Positions 1 to 8,297 are shown, numbered from the stretch's first letter. The stretch: DNA of 64,000 nt from Ferrovibrio sp046297895 (GCF_046297895.1 NZ_JBKBHC010000004.1:310001-374000), one strand, 5' to 3'. Notes: generated from the sequence alone by a model not told the origin. Numbers and translations: made by a program.

Positions 1-40
1 AGAGGTAGCGGCTCAAATTCGGCGGCGTGGTACTGATCAT
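1..40 (-). CDS. 5' end of a gene cut by the window edge (possibly DUF350 membrane protein)
   Basis: Only the first 13 codons lie inside the window, reading MISTTPPNLSRYL. An ATG at 40-38 is preceded by the purine-rich stretch AGGGGGAT, a plausible ribosome binding site, and it follows the stop of the glutathionylspermidine-synthase-like gene by 37 bases. In E. coli a DUF350 membrane protein (YjfL) sits next to DUF1190 (YjfM) and YjfC proteins, so a DUF350 gene is a reasonable guess from context. The visible residues are too few to prove it. Confidence 0.35.
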   Translation of the reverse strand, partial: MISTTPPNLSRYL

Positions 41-77
41 CGGTATCCCCCTGAACTCCTGTGTATTCTCGTGCAAC

Positions 78-1208
78 TTATTCGAACAGGTGCGGCACAA
101 AACGGCTGGTGTTGCGGGTTATCGGGCTGCGGTCCTCGCGGATGCCTAAGCCGCAGGCGCGCGATGCCACCACCCACACGCCGAGTACGGGGTAGAAGCC
201 GTCGAAGCAGGGCATCTCGATGGCCTGCTGGTATATCTGCAACTCGGGTGAGGGATCGCCCTGCACCGGCACGCTGTCGAGCGTTGCACCGGTCTCCGAC
301 AGGCGGCTGATACCGGCACCTTCGCGGCCCCAGAAGGGCTTGGCCATGCAGGGCCCTTTGATGACGGCGCGGTCGAAACTGGCCGGCAGCAGGTTTTCGT
401 GATCGGGCCACTTCTGCCACAGCAGCGGCAGGATCGCCTTGGTGGAGAGCAGCATCTTCCAGGCCGGTTCGATCATGCGGATGCCGGAGGGCTGGATGTT
501 GGCCGCAAAATCTTCCTGCAGCAGCCACTCCCACGGATAGAGCTTGAACAGCACAGTGATCGGCTTGGCGGACAGATCGACGAAGCGTTTGCCGTTCCAG
601 CCGATCTCATCGATGTATAGCCGGTCGGTATCCAGCCCGGCCTGTATCGCCGTGTCGCGCAGGTATTCGGCCGTGCCGAAATCCTCCTCATGATCACGCA
701 CGCAGGTGAAATGCAGGCGATGACCCCACAGGCCGAAATGTTTCCAGGCTTCGATCAGGGTCTCGTGGATGCCGTTGAACTGGTCGCAATGATTGCAGAA
801 GCTGTCGAGCCATTCCCACTGTACCACGCTGGCTTCGTATAGCGCGGTCGGCGTGTCGGCGTTGTATTCGAGCAGCTTTGGCGCGCCAGTGCCGTTCCAG
901 GCCAGATCGAAGCGGCCGTATAGATTCTTGTCCTGCCGCTGCCAGGATTGTTCGATCAGCGCGATGGCCGAGTCTGTCAGGTGGAAGGGAGCATAGTTGC
1001 CGCGCTGGATGACGCCATCGACCAGTTCAAGGCACATGTCTTCCAGCCGCTGGGCGGCGTCGTCCAGTTCATCGATCTGTGCCGGGGAAAAACTGTAGGC
1101 AGCATCCTCGCACCAGTAAGGCTCGCCGTTGATGGTGTGGAAAGCGAAGCCGATCTTTTCGGCACGCTCGCGCCAGTCGGGGCGGGGCTCGACGGCAAGG
1201 CGCTCCAT
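78..1208 (-). CDS. Glutathionylspermidine synthase family protein (YgiC/YjfC-like, ATP-grasp)
   Basis: This 376-residue protein matches the C-terminal ATP-grasp amidase-ligase family typified by E. coli YgiC and YjfC and by the synthetase half of glutathionylspermidine synthase. Family hallmarks are the early GEPYWCEDAAY segment, the FDLAWNG...LLEYNADTPT block near residues 100-120 that belongs to the ATP/Mg site, and the late MAKPFWGREGAGI glycine-rich loop. The length is normal for the stand-alone family. YgiC-type enzymes have not been shown to make glutathionylspermidine, so the substrate is open. It lies 15 bases downstream of a DUF1190 lipoprotein gene on the same strand, a pairing also seen in E. 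coli (ygiB-ygiC), which suggests a joint envelope-related role. Confidence 0.88.
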   Translation of the reverse strand: MERLAVEPRPDWRERAEKIGFAFHTINGEPYWCEDAAYSFSPAQIDELDDAAQRLEDMCLELVDGVIQRGNYAPFHLTDSAIALIEQSWQRQDKNLYGRFDLAWNGTGAPKLLEYNADTPTALYEASVVQWEWLDSFCNHCDQFNGIHETLIEAWKHFGLWGHRLHFTCVRDHEEDFGTAEYLRDTAIQAGLDTDRLYIDEIGWNGKRFVDLSAKPITVLFKLYPWEWLLQEDFAANIQPSGIRMIEPAWKMLLSTKAILPLLWQKWPDHENLLPASFDRAVIKGPCMAKPFWGREGAGISRLSETGATLDSVPVQGDPSPELQIYQQAIEMPCFDGFYPVLGVWVVASRACGLGIREDRSPITRNTSRFVPHLFE

Positions 1209-1223
1209 GTTGTGATGGCCTTA

Positions 1224-1826
1224 TTAGCTGGCGGCAGAATAGCTGCTGCCGGTGCGGCCGAAGCCGCCGCGGCTGACATAGCCAGGCGCGGCCTTGGGCG
1301 CATCGGGAAAGCGGTTGGCGCCGAGCTGGCCGAGCGGCCGATTGCCGGAATAGGCCGTGTTGCTGGGGTCGCGGTAGAGCGGCTGGGCCGCCCCGCGTGC
1401 GCTCCAGGGGCTTGGGCCGGCCAGGCTGCGGCCAATCATGTAGCCCATCAGCATCGGCATGAACACGCTGCCCGAGGACTGGGCCTGCTGTTGCTGCTGG
1501 GCCTGCTCTCCGGTCAGCGGGGCGGGCTGGGCCGTGGAGAATTCGTCGTTGGCGCTCAGGATCTGCTGCGGCGTGCCGCAGTTGCCCAGGCCAAACTGGG
1601 TTTCGCATTCCTCGCGGCTGGTGAAGCGCGGGGCGGTCTGAACATGCTGGGCACGGGCATCCGCCAGTGCAATCCGGCAGCCATCCGGGTCCGGGCGGGA
1701 GGCGCATTCCTTCTGGTCGCGCAGCACGTCATGGCCGGCCAGCGGGTCATTCTCCTCGCAGGCCGTGAGGCCAACCAGGCCGACAGTTCCAAGCAGGGCT
1801 AAACGGATGACACGGGATTTGCGCAT
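1224..1826 (-). CDS. DUF1190 family lipoprotein (YgiB/YjfM-like)
   Basis: A lipoprotein of about 200 residues. The start was set at the ATG at 1826, because from there the N-terminus reads MRKSRVIRLALLG and leads into the lipobox LTAC; an upstream in-frame start at 1856 would add ten poorly justified residues. After the lipidated Cys comes a soluble part with several Cys residues, a Q-rich stretch (QQQQQAQ), a short hydrophobic Gly/Met segment (MPMLMGYMIGRSL) and a Gly/Ser-rich tail. This is the DUF1190 (YgiB) layout. It is probably the first gene of a minus-strand operon with the ATP-grasp gene. The molecular role is unknown. Confidence 0.85.
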   Translation of the reverse strand: MRKSRVIRLALLGTVGLVGLTACEENDPLAGHDVLRDQKECASRPDPDGCRIALADARAQHVQTAPRFTSREECETQFGLGNCGTPQQILSANDEFSTAQPAPLTGEQAQQQQQAQSSGSVFMPMLMGYMIGRSLAGPSPWSARGAAQPLYRDPSNTAYSGNRPLGQLGANRFPDAPKAAPGYVSRGGFGRTGSSYSAAS

Positions 1827-1926
1827 GGCATGAAGATAATGGCCTGTCAGGGGCAAGGGAAGGGTGGCTCTCGGCCGCAGCGTTAAATTTTATCTAATTC
1901 TTTGACTCTATGGCCAGAATCCCTCC

Positions 1927-1960
1927 GCGACTCGGAAACGCGTTGACCCCGCGACTCGGA
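1927..1960. repeat. Direct repeat of GCGACTCGGA in the DUF1190/ftsB intergenic region
   Basis: The decamer GCGACTCGGA occurs at 1927-1936 and again at 1951-1960, 24 bases apart, just upstream of the ftsB-like start. A 10-bp palindrome, GATTCGAATC, follows at 1969-1978. These could be regulator sites for the divergent genes, but no regulator is identified. Confidence 0.3.
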
Positions 1961-1981
1961 TGTGATTCGATTCGAATCATC

Positions 1982-2293
1982 ATGAGCGCCCTGCACGAAA
2001 TCCGCCGCCATTCCCTCGCCGCCGTCATTCCGGTGATATGCTTCGCCGCCATCGGCTATTTTGCCTATCACGCGATGGAGGGCGAGCATGGCATCAATGC
2101 CTATACCCGGCTGACCCTGCAGATCCAGGATACCCGGATCGCCCTGGCGGAAGTTACGACAGAGCGGAAGACCCTGGAGCGGCGGGTGGCCCTGCTGCGG
2201 GCCGAAGGTCTGGACGTGGACATGCTCGATGAGCAGGGGCGGCGCGTGCTGGGCATGGTACGGCCTGGCGATCTGGTAATTCTCGGCCGCTGA
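1982..2293 (+). CDS. ftsB: FtsB/DivIC-family septum formation initiator
   Basis: A protein of about 103 residues with the FtsB layout: a short cytoplasmic N-terminus, one membrane helix (SLAAVIPVICFAAIGYFAY), then a periplasmic coiled coil (RLTLQIQDTRIALAEVTTERKTL). The coiled coil ends in the RVALLRAEGLDVDMLDEQGRR segment typical of the alphaproteobacterial septum initiator family. The ATG at 1982 was chosen because an earlier start at 1910 adds 24 residues without family character. FtsB joins FtsL and FtsQ in the divisome. Directly upstream of pdhA is its usual position in many alphaproteobacteria. Confidence 0.85.
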   Translation: MSALHEIRRHSLAAVIPVICFAAIGYFAYHAMEGEHGINAYTRLTLQIQDTRIALAEVTTERKTLERRVALLRAEGLDVDMLDEQGRRVLGMVRPGDLVILGR

Positions 2294-2322
2294 AAGGCGA
2301 ATTTCCGGCAATGGAATTACCC

Positions 2323-2377
2323 GAATTAACTGAAATCAAGTTAATTCTAGAAAAAGCATTGTTTTAACTAAAGTTAG
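2323..2377. promoter_or_regulatory. Paired dyads upstream of the pdh operon
   Basis: A perfect 8-bp inverted repeat, GAATTAAC (2323-2330) and GTTAATTC (2340-2347) with a 9-base spacer, is followed by TTAAC (2364-2368) and GTTAG (2373-2377) with a 4-base spacer. Four TTAAC/GTTAA-like half-sites therefore lie in an AT-rich patch between ftsB and pdhA. It has no downstream T-run, so it looks like an operator rather than a terminator. The regulator is unknown. Confidence 0.45.
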
Positions 2378-2445
2378 CCGCCATCTTCCCCTCCCGTTGA
2401 TGGTATTGATCAGGCAATGCCGTAAGGGAAGTCGGGAGGAAAACC

Positions 2446-3462
2446 ATGGCGAAACCGGGCAAGGCGGGTGAATCCGCCGCGGGCAAAAAGGCGAAACTGC
2501 CGCCCGCCGACGAGATGCTCCGCTATTACCGCGACATGCTGCTGATCCGCCGCTTCGAGGAGAAGGCAGGCCAGCTTTACGGCATGGGCCTGATCGGCGG
2601 TTTCTGCCACCTCTACATCGGCCAAGAAGCGGTCGTCGTTGGCCTGCAGGCCTGCGCCAAGCAAGGCGATGCCGTCATCACCTCCTATCGCGACCACGGC
2701 CACATGCTGGCCACCGGCATGGATGCCGGCGGTGTGATGGCAGAACTGACGGGTCGCATCGGCGGGTATTCCAAGGGCAAGGGCGGCTCGATGCACATGT
2801 TCAGCCGCGAGAAGCACTTCTACGGCGGCCATGGCATCGTTGGCGCCCAGGTGCCGCTGGGCACGGGCCTGGCCTTTGCGCAGAAGTACAACAAGACCGA
2901 CAACGTGACCTTCTGCTATTTCGGCGACGGCTCGGCCAACCAGGGTCAGGTCTACGAAAGCTTCAACATGGCCGAGCTCTGGAAACTGCCGGTCATCTAC
3001 GTGATCGAGAACAACCAGTATGCCATGGGCACGGCGGTCAATCGCGCTTCGGCCCAGCCGGCCCTGTACAAGCGCGGCGAGAGCTTCGGCATTCCCGGCC
3101 GGCAGGTCGACGGCATGAGCGTGCTCGCCGTGAAGGAAGCGGGCGAGGAGGCAGTGGCTTGGTGCCGCGCCGGCAAGGGCCCGATCATTCTCGAAATGAT
3201 GACCTATCGCTATCGCGGCCACTCGATGTCCGACCCGCAGAAATACCGCAGCAAGGACGAAGTGACCAAGATGCGTGCCGAGCATGACCCGATCGACCAG
3301 GTTCGCAGCCTGCTGCTGGGCAACGGCCTGGCCGACGAGGACGTGCTGAAGGTGATCGACAAGGAAGTGAAGGACATCGTCCAGAAAGCAGTCGATTTCG
3401 CGCAGGAAAGCCCGGAGCCCGACCCGTCGGAATTGTGGACCGATGTTTATGTGGAAGCCTGA
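2446..3462 (+). CDS. pdhA: Pyruvate dehydrogenase E1 component, alpha subunit
   Basis: A 338-residue E1-alpha. With PdhB it performs the thiamine-diphosphate-dependent decarboxylation of pyruvate and transfers the acetyl group to lipoyl-E2. The ThDP-binding motif runs from GDGSANQGQ near residue 160 to IENN near residue 190. YRYRGHSMSDP near residue 255 is the E1-alpha phosphorylation-loop region that contacts ThDP. The Lys/Ala-rich N-terminus is typical. GGGAGG lies just upstream of the ATG. It is first in the pdhA-pdhB-pdhC-SDR-lpd operon, separated from ftsB by about 150 bases with possible operators. E1 alpha of branched-chain dehydrogenase is the alternative, but the neighbours favour pyruvate. 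Confidence 0.97.
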   Translation: MAKPGKAGESAAGKKAKLPPADEMLRYYRDMLLIRRFEEKAGQLYGMGLIGGFCHLYIGQEAVVVGLQACAKQGDAVITSYRDHGHMLATGMDAGGVMAELTGRIGGYSKGKGGSMHMFSREKHFYGGHGIVGAQVPLGTGLAFAQKYNKTDNVTFCYFGDGSANQGQVYESFNMAELWKLPVIYVIENNQYAMGTAVNRASAQPALYKRGESFGIPGRQVDGMSVLAVKEAGEEAVAWCRAGKGPIILEMMTYRYRGHSMSDPQKYRSKDEVTKMRAEHDPIDQVRSLLLGNGLADEDVLKVIDKEVKDIVQKAVDFAQESPEPDPSELWTDVYVEA

Positions 3463-3483
3463 GCCGGCGGGGAGGATGTGAAG

Positions 3484-4839
3484 ATGTCTATCGAGATTCT
3501 GATGCCTGCCCTGTCCCCTACCATGACGGAAGGCAAGCTGGCCAAGTGGTTCGTGCGCGAAGGCGACACGGTCAAGGCCGGCGATATCATGGCCGAGATC
3601 GAGACCGACAAGGCCACGATGGAATTCGAGGCGGTCGATGAAGGCGTGATCGACAAGATTCTGGTGCCGGAGGGCACCGAAGGCGTTGCCGTAAACACAC
3701 CGATTGCAAAATTGCGTGGCGACGGCGAAGTCGCGGGCGTCGCGCCGGCAGCGCCGAAGGCAGAAACCAGGGCGCTGACCGCTTCGGTTCCGGCTGCGGC
3801 CGTGGCATCGACTGCGGCGAAAGACCTGACCGACCCCGATATCCCGGCCGGCACCGAATTCGTCGCCATGACGGTACGCGAGGCGATCCGCGAGGGCATG
3901 TCGGAAGAGATGCGCCGCGATCCGCGCGTGTTCCTGATGGGCGAGGAAGTGGCGCAGTACCAAGGCGCCTACAAGATCAGCCAGGGCATGCTGGATGAGT
4001 TCGGCCCCGAGCGCGTGATCGACACGCCGATCACCGAACAGGGCTTTGCCGGCTTGGGCATCGGCGCCGCCTTCGGCGGCCTGCGCCCCATCGTCGAGTT
4101 CATGACCTTCAACTTCTCGATGCAGGCCATCGACCAGATCGTGAATTCGGCGGCCAAGACGCTTTACATGTCGGGCGGCCAGATGGGCTGCCCCATCGTG
4201 TTCCGTGGCCCGAATGGCGCGGCCGCCCGCGTCGCGGCGCAGCATAGCCAATGCTATGCCGCCTGGTATTCGCATATCCCGGGCCTGAAGGTGGTGGCGC
4301 CGTATTCGGCGGCTGACTTCAAGGGCCTGATCAAGGCTGCCATCCGCGACCCGAACCCGGTCGTATTTTTGGAAAACGAAATCCTCTACGGCCGCAGTTT
4401 CGACGTGCCCAAGCTGGACGATTACGTCGTGCCCATCGGCAAGGCTCGCATCGCCCGCCAAGGCAAGGACGTCACGCTGGTCGGTTATTCGATTGCCGTG
4501 GGTCATGCCCTGGCGGCGGCCGAGAAGCTGGCGGCCGAAGGCATCGAGGCCGAGGTGATCGACCTGCGCACCATCCGCCCGATGGACAAGGAAGCCATCG
4601 TGAAGTCGGTGCAGAAGACCAACCGCCTGGTCACGGTGGAGGAGGGCTTTCCACAATCTGGCATAGGCGCGGAAATCTCGGCCGCGATCATGGAAGCCGC
4701 CTTCGACTATCTCGATGCGCCGGTGACGCGCGTCACCGGCAAGGACGTGCCGATGCCCTATGCGGCCAACCTGGAAAAGCTGGCACTGGTGACAGTGGAC
4801 GAGATCGTGCAGGCGGCCAAGGCCGTCTGTTACCGCTGA
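3484..4839 (+). CDS. pdhB: Pyruvate dehydrogenase E1 beta subunit with N-terminal lipoyl domain
   Basis: This protein of about 451 residues has an N-terminal lipoyl domain (residues 1-80, lipoylated Lys43 in ETDKATME), an Ala/Pro linker, then the E1-beta transketolase fold from about residue 125 to the end. A lipoyl domain on E1 beta is an alphaproteobacterial trait. The ATG at 3484 fits GGGGAGG at 3469-3475 (8-base spacing) better than the GTG at 3478. It starts 22 bases after pdhA. The central part of its lipoyl coding sequence is identical over 74 bases to that in pdhC. Confidence 0.97.
   Translation: MSIEILMPALSPTMTEGKLAKWFVREGDTVKAGDIMAEIETDKATMEFEAVDEGVIDKILVPEGTEGVAVNTPIAKLRGDGEVAGVAPAAPKAETRALTASVPAAAVASTAAKDLTDPDIPAGTEFVAMTVREAIREGMSEEMRRDPRVFLMGEEVAQYQGAYKISQGMLDEFGPERVIDTPITEQGFAGLGIGAAFGGLRPIVEFMTFNFSMQAIDQIVNSAAKTLYMSGGQMGCPIVFRGPNGAAARVAAQHSQCYAAWYSHIPGLKVVAPYSAADFKGLIKAAIRDPNPVVFLENEILYGRSFDVPKLDDYVVPIGKARIARQGKDVTLVGYSIAVGHALAAAEKLAAEGIEAEVIDLRTIRPMDKEAIVKSVQKTNRLVTVEEGFPQSGIGAEISAAIMEAAFDYLDAPVTRVTGKDVPMPYAANLEKLALVTVDEIVQAAKAVCYR
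3559..3632 (+). repeat. 74-bp exact repeat, copy 1 (in pdhB lipoyl domain)
   Basis: These 74 bases are identical to 4929-5002 in pdhC and cover the heart of the lipoyl domain including the lipoylated Lys codon. The flanks diverge at once on both sides. It is a direct repeat 1,370 bp apart within one operon. Confidence 0.9.
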
Positions 4840-4853
4840 GCGGGAGGCGCATC

Positions 4854-6125
4854 ATGCCGATAGAGATCCTGATGCCTGCCCTGTCGCCGACAATGACCGA
4901 GGGCAAGCTGGGCAAGTGGCTGGTCAAGGAAGGCGACACGGTCAAGGCCGGCGATATCATGGCCGAGATCGAGACCGACAAGGCCACGATGGAATTCGAG
5001 GCCGTGGATGAAGGCAAGATCGGCAAGATCCTGGTGCCCGAAGGCACCGAGGGCGTTGCCGTGAACACGCCGATTGCCGTGCTGCTGCAAGACGGCGAGT
5101 CTGCCGGTGACGTGAAGGCGGCTCCGGCAGCCAAGTCCGCTGCCGCCGTACCTGCAGCCCCGGCTACCCCGGCAGTTCCGGCGGCTGCTCCGCCGCCAGC
5201 ACCGGCTGCGACCCCGGCCGCGAAAACGGGCGAGCGCATCTTTGCCTCGCCGCTGGCACGCCGCATTGCTGCGCAGAACAACATCGACCTGAAGGCCGTG
5301 ACGGGCAGCGGCCCGCATGGCCGTATCGTCAAGGCCGACGTGGAGAAGGCGCCGAAAGGTGCGACGGCTCCGGTTGCGAAGGCCGCCGCCACCGCGCCGG
5401 TCGCCGCCGGCCCGGGTGCGCGCCAGCTCGCCGACCTGCTCAAGATGCCCTACAGGCTCGAGCCGCTGTCGGGCATGCGCAAGACCATCGCACGCCGTCT
5501 CACCGAGTCCAAACAGACGGTGCCGCATTTTTATCTCACCATCGACTGCGAGATCGACGAGCTACTGGCCCTGCGTAAGCGCCTGAATGCTAAGTCGGAA
5601 GCCAAGGTCAGCGTCAATGACTTCCTGATCCGCGCTGCCGCCCTGGCTTTGAAGAAGGTGCCCGAGGCCAATGCCAGCTATGACGAGAGCGGCATGCTGT
5701 ATTACGAGCATGCCGATATCTCGGTGGCGGTGGCCACGCCGAACGGCCTGATCACGCCGATCGTCAAGCAGGCCGAGCAGAAGGGCCTGACCCAGATTGC
5801 CACCGAGATGAAGGATCTCGCGGCACGGGCGCGCGACGGCAAGCTCAAACCCGACGAATACCAGGGCGGCACCTTCTCGATCTCCAATCTCGGCATGTTC
5901 GGGATCAAGCAGTTCGAGGCGGTGATCAATCCGCCGCAGGGCTGCATCCTGGCCGTTGGCATGGGCGAGGAACGCGCCATCGTGCGCAAGGGCCAGATCG
6001 TGCCCGCCACCATCATGACGGTGACGCTGTCGGTCGATCACCGTGCGGTGGACGGCGCGGTGGGTGCACAGTTCCTGCAGGCCTTCAAGGGCTATGTCGA
6101 CGACCCGCTGACCATGCTGCTGTGA
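4854..6125 (+). CDS. pdhC: Dihydrolipoamide acetyltransferase (E2) of pyruvate dehydrogenase
   Basis: A 423-residue E2, the core of the complex, which passes the acetyl group from lipoate to CoA. Domains in order are one lipoyl domain (1-80, Lys43), an Ala/Pro linker with repeated AP units, the peripheral-subunit-binding domain (about 123-160, SPLARRIAAQNNIDL), a second linker, and the catalytic domain (about 200-423) with SVDHRAVDG carrying His396. One lipoyl domain is usual for this group. It follows pdhB by 14 bases, and AGCGGGAGG lies upstream of the ATG. Confidence 0.97.
   Translation: MPIEILMPALSPTMTEGKLGKWLVKEGDTVKAGDIMAEIETDKATMEFEAVDEGKIGKILVPEGTEGVAVNTPIAVLLQDGESAGDVKAAPAAKSAAAVPAAPATPAVPAAAPPPAPAATPAAKTGERIFASPLARRIAAQNNIDLKAVTGSGPHGRIVKADVEKAPKGATAPVAKAAATAPVAAGPGARQLADLLKMPYRLEPLSGMRKTIARRLTESKQTVPHFYLTIDCEIDELLALRKRLNAKSEAKVSVNDFLIRAAALALKKVPEANASYDESGMLYYEHADISVAVATPNGLITPIVKQAEQKGLTQIATEMKDLAARARDGKLKPDEYQGGTFSISNLGMFGIKQFEAVINPPQGCILAVGMGEERAIVRKGQIVPATIMTVTLSVDHRAVDGAVGAQFLQAFKGYVDDPLTMLL
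4929..5002 (+). repeat. 74-bp exact repeat, copy 2 (in pdhC lipoyl domain)
   Basis: Identical to 3559-3632 in pdhB. Identity at silent positions over this length suggests recent gene conversion or strong constraint. Confidence 0.9.
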
Positions 6126-6129
6126 GGCC

Positions 6130-6837
6130 ATGACGATGGTTGAAAAAGTTGCCATCGTTACCGGTGCCGGCAAAGGCATGGGCGCGGCGGTGCTGAAGAA
6201 GCTGGCCTCCGACGGCTACCGCGTTGCTGCCATGTCGCCCTCCGGCGCGGCCAAGACGCTGGCCGAAAGCCTTGGCGGTGTCGGCCTGGCCGGCTCGAAT
6301 GCCAAGGCCGAGGATATCAAGGCGCTGGTCGACCTGACGCTGGATAAATACGGCCGCATCGACGCGGTGGTGAACAATACCGGCCATCCGCCCAAGGGCT
6401 CACTGCTGGAGCTGGACGATGCCGCCTGGCTCACCGGCTTCGAACTGGTTCATCTGGCGGTGGTGCGCATGGTGCGGCTGGTGACGCCGGTAATGCTCAA
6501 ACAGGGCGGCGGTGCGTTCGTCAACCTGCTCACCTACGCGACTTTCGAACCAGAAGCCGATTTCCCGATTTCCGGCCCGGTGCGTGCGGCAGTGGCCAGC
6601 TTCGCCAAGGTCTATGCCGACCAGTATGCCGCGCAGGGCATTCGCATGAACAACGTGCTGCCGGGCTTCATCGACAGCCTGCCGGCCAAGGAACAGCGCG
6701 TGGCTCGCATCCCGATGAAGCGTTACGGCACCACCCGTGAAATCGCTGATGCCGTCGCCTTCCTGCTGTCGGAGCAGGCGAGCTACATCACCGGCCAGAG
6801 CCTGCGCGTCGACGGCGGCATAACCCGGTCTGTTTAA
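6130..6837 (+). CDS. SDR-fold protein with degenerate active site, inside the pdh operon
   Basis: A 235-residue short-chain dehydrogenase/reductase-fold protein. The dinucleotide-binding TGAGKGMGAA is intact near residue 11 and the C-terminus has the usual ITGQSLRVDGG. The catalytic part is not canonical: NNAG reads NNTGHPPKG, the usual Ser region reads VNLLTYATF, and where YxxxK is expected the sequence is ISGPVRAAV, so Tyr aligns with Ser and Lys with Arg. Start and stop are clean and it sits 4 bases after pdhC and 10 before lpd, so it is surely co-expressed with the complex. A binding or regulatory role, or unusual catalysis, is possible. No substrate can be assigned. Confidence 0.85.
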   Translation: MTMVEKVAIVTGAGKGMGAAVLKKLASDGYRVAAMSPSGAAKTLAESLGGVGLAGSNAKAEDIKALVDLTLDKYGRIDAVVNNTGHPPKGSLLELDDAAWLTGFELVHLAVVRMVRLVTPVMLKQGGGAFVNLLTYATFEPEADFPISGPVRAAVASFAKVYADQYAAQGIRMNNVLPGFIDSLPAKEQRVARIPMKRYGTTREIADAVAFLLSEQASYITGQSLRVDGGITRSV

Positions 6838-6847
6838 GGAGACCAGC

Positions 6848-8254
6848 ATGTCTGACACCAGCTTCGATGTGATCGTGGTCGGCAGCGGCCCGGGCGGTTA
6901 CACCACGGCGATTCGCGCCAGCCAGCTCGGGATGAAAACGGCGATCATCGAGCGCGAGCATCTGGGCGGCATCTGCCTGAATTGGGGCTGCATCCCGACC
7001 AAGGCGCTTCTGCGCTCGGCCGAGATCTATTCCAACATCAAGCATGCCGAGGCATTCGGTTTCACGGTCGAAGGCAAGGTGACAATCAATGCCGCCAAGG
7101 TGGTAGAGCGGTCGCGCAAGGTGGCGGCGCAGCTTTCCGGCGGCGTAAAGTTCCTGATGAAAAAGCACAAGGTCACGGTGTTCGACGGCCATGGCATGCT
7201 GAACGGTCCGGGCAAGGTGAAAGTCACCAAGGACGGCAAGCCGGTTGCCGACCTCACCGCCAAGCACATCATCCTCGCCACCGGCGCGCGTGCCCGCGCG
7301 CTGCCCGGCCTGGAGCCGGACGGCAAGCTGGTCTGGACATATAAGGAAGCGATGGTGCCGCCGGCGCTGCCGAAATCCCTGCTGGTGATCGGTTCGGGCG
7401 CCATCGGCATCGAATTCGCCAGCTTCTACCGCACGCTCGGCGCAGACGTCACCGTCGTTGAGGTGATGGACCGCGTGCTGCCGGTGGAGGATGAGGAAAT
7501 CTCTGGCCTCGCCAAGAAAGCTTTCGAGAAGCAGGGTATGAAGATTTTCACCGGCACCACGGTCACGGCACTGAAGAAAGGTACTGACAGCGTGACGGCG
7601 ACGCTGAAGGACAAGGCCGGCAAGGAAAGCCAGATCACCGTCGAGCGTGTGATCCTGGCCGTCGGCATCGTCGGCAATGTGGAGAATATCGGCCTGGAGA
7701 CCACCAAGGTGAAGGTCGACAAGACCCATGTGGTGATCGATGAATACAGCCGCACGGCGGAACCCGGCATCTATGCCATCGGCGACCTGACCGGTCCACC
7801 CTGGCTGGCGCACAAGGCCGGCCATGAAGGCGTGATCTGCGTGGAGAAGATCGCCGGCGTGAAGGACGTGCATCCGCTGAATGTCAGCAATATCCCGGGC
7901 TGCACCTATTGTACGCCACAGATTGCCAGCGTCGGTCTCACCGAAGCAGCCGCCAAGGCCAAGGGCTATGAGGTGCGGGTGGGGCGGTATCCCTTCCTCG
8001 CCAACGGCAAGGCGATTGCGCTGGGCGAGCCGGAAGGTCTGGTCAAGACGGTGTTCGACGCCAAGACCGGCGAGTTGCTGGGCGCACACATGATCGGCGC
8101 CGAGGTCACCGAGATGATCCAGGGCTTTGGCATCGCCAAGACGCTGGAGACCACCGAGGCCGAGCTGATGCATGCCATCTTCCCGCATCCGACCCTGAGC
8201 GAGATGATGCATGAATCGGTGCTGGATGCTTACGGCAAGGCCCTGAATTACTAG
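6848..8254 (+). CDS. lpdA: Dihydrolipoamide dehydrogenase (E3)
   Basis: A 468-residue flavoprotein that reoxidises dihydrolipoamide with NAD+. Visible elements are the FAD motif GSGPGGY near residue 12, the redox disulfide in GGICLNWGCIPTK (Cys43 and Cys48), the NAD-binding GSGAIGIEFASF near residue 183, the second FAD motif YAIGDLTGPP near residue 312, and the C-terminal HAIFPHPTLSE with the catalytic His-Glu. It is the last gene of the pdh operon, followed by an intrinsic terminator. Confidence 0.97.
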   Translation: MSDTSFDVIVVGSGPGGYTTAIRASQLGMKTAIIEREHLGGICLNWGCIPTKALLRSAEIYSNIKHAEAFGFTVEGKVTINAAKVVERSRKVAAQLSGGVKFLMKKHKVTVFDGHGMLNGPGKVKVTKDGKPVADLTAKHIILATGARARALPGLEPDGKLVWTYKEAMVPPALPKSLLVIGSGAIGIEFASFYRTLGADVTVVEVMDRVLPVEDEEISGLAKKAFEKQGMKIFTGTTVTALKKGTDSVTATLKDKAGKESQITVERVILAVGIVGNVENIGLETTKVKVDKTHVVIDEYSRTAEPGIYAIGDLTGPPWLAHKAGHEGVICVEKIAGVKDVHPLNVSNIPGCTYCTPQIASVGLTEAAAKAKGYEVRVGRYPFLANGKAIALGEPEGLVKTVFDAKTGELLGAHMIGAEVTEMIQGFGIAKTLETTEAELMHAIFPHPTLSEMMHESVLDAYGKALNY

Positions 8255-8262
8255 GATTATCC

Positions 8263-8297
8263 GGCCTGGGCGGGCAGGTGTCAGGCCCGGGCCTTTT
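8263..8297 (+). terminator. Rho-independent terminator of the pdh-lpd operon
   Basis: GGCCTGGGC at 8263-8271 pairs with GCCCGGGCC at 8285-8293 (nine pairs including one G-T), with a 13-base loop, followed directly by TTTT. It begins 8 bases after the lpd stop. Confidence 0.75.

Noticed and set aside
1883..1897. CtrA site upstream of ftsB
   Set aside because: TTAAATTTTATCTAA matches only loosely, has no supporting second site, and AT-rich promoter DNA makes such hits likely.
2410..4656. Very long open frame on the minus strand opposite pdhA/pdhB
   Set aside because: A shadow of the pdh genes caused by high G+C at third positions; its translation is His/Arg-rich with no domain, and the plus-strand genes are certain. 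The same holds for 20149-22356, 26063-28015 and 50108-52225 on the minus strand.
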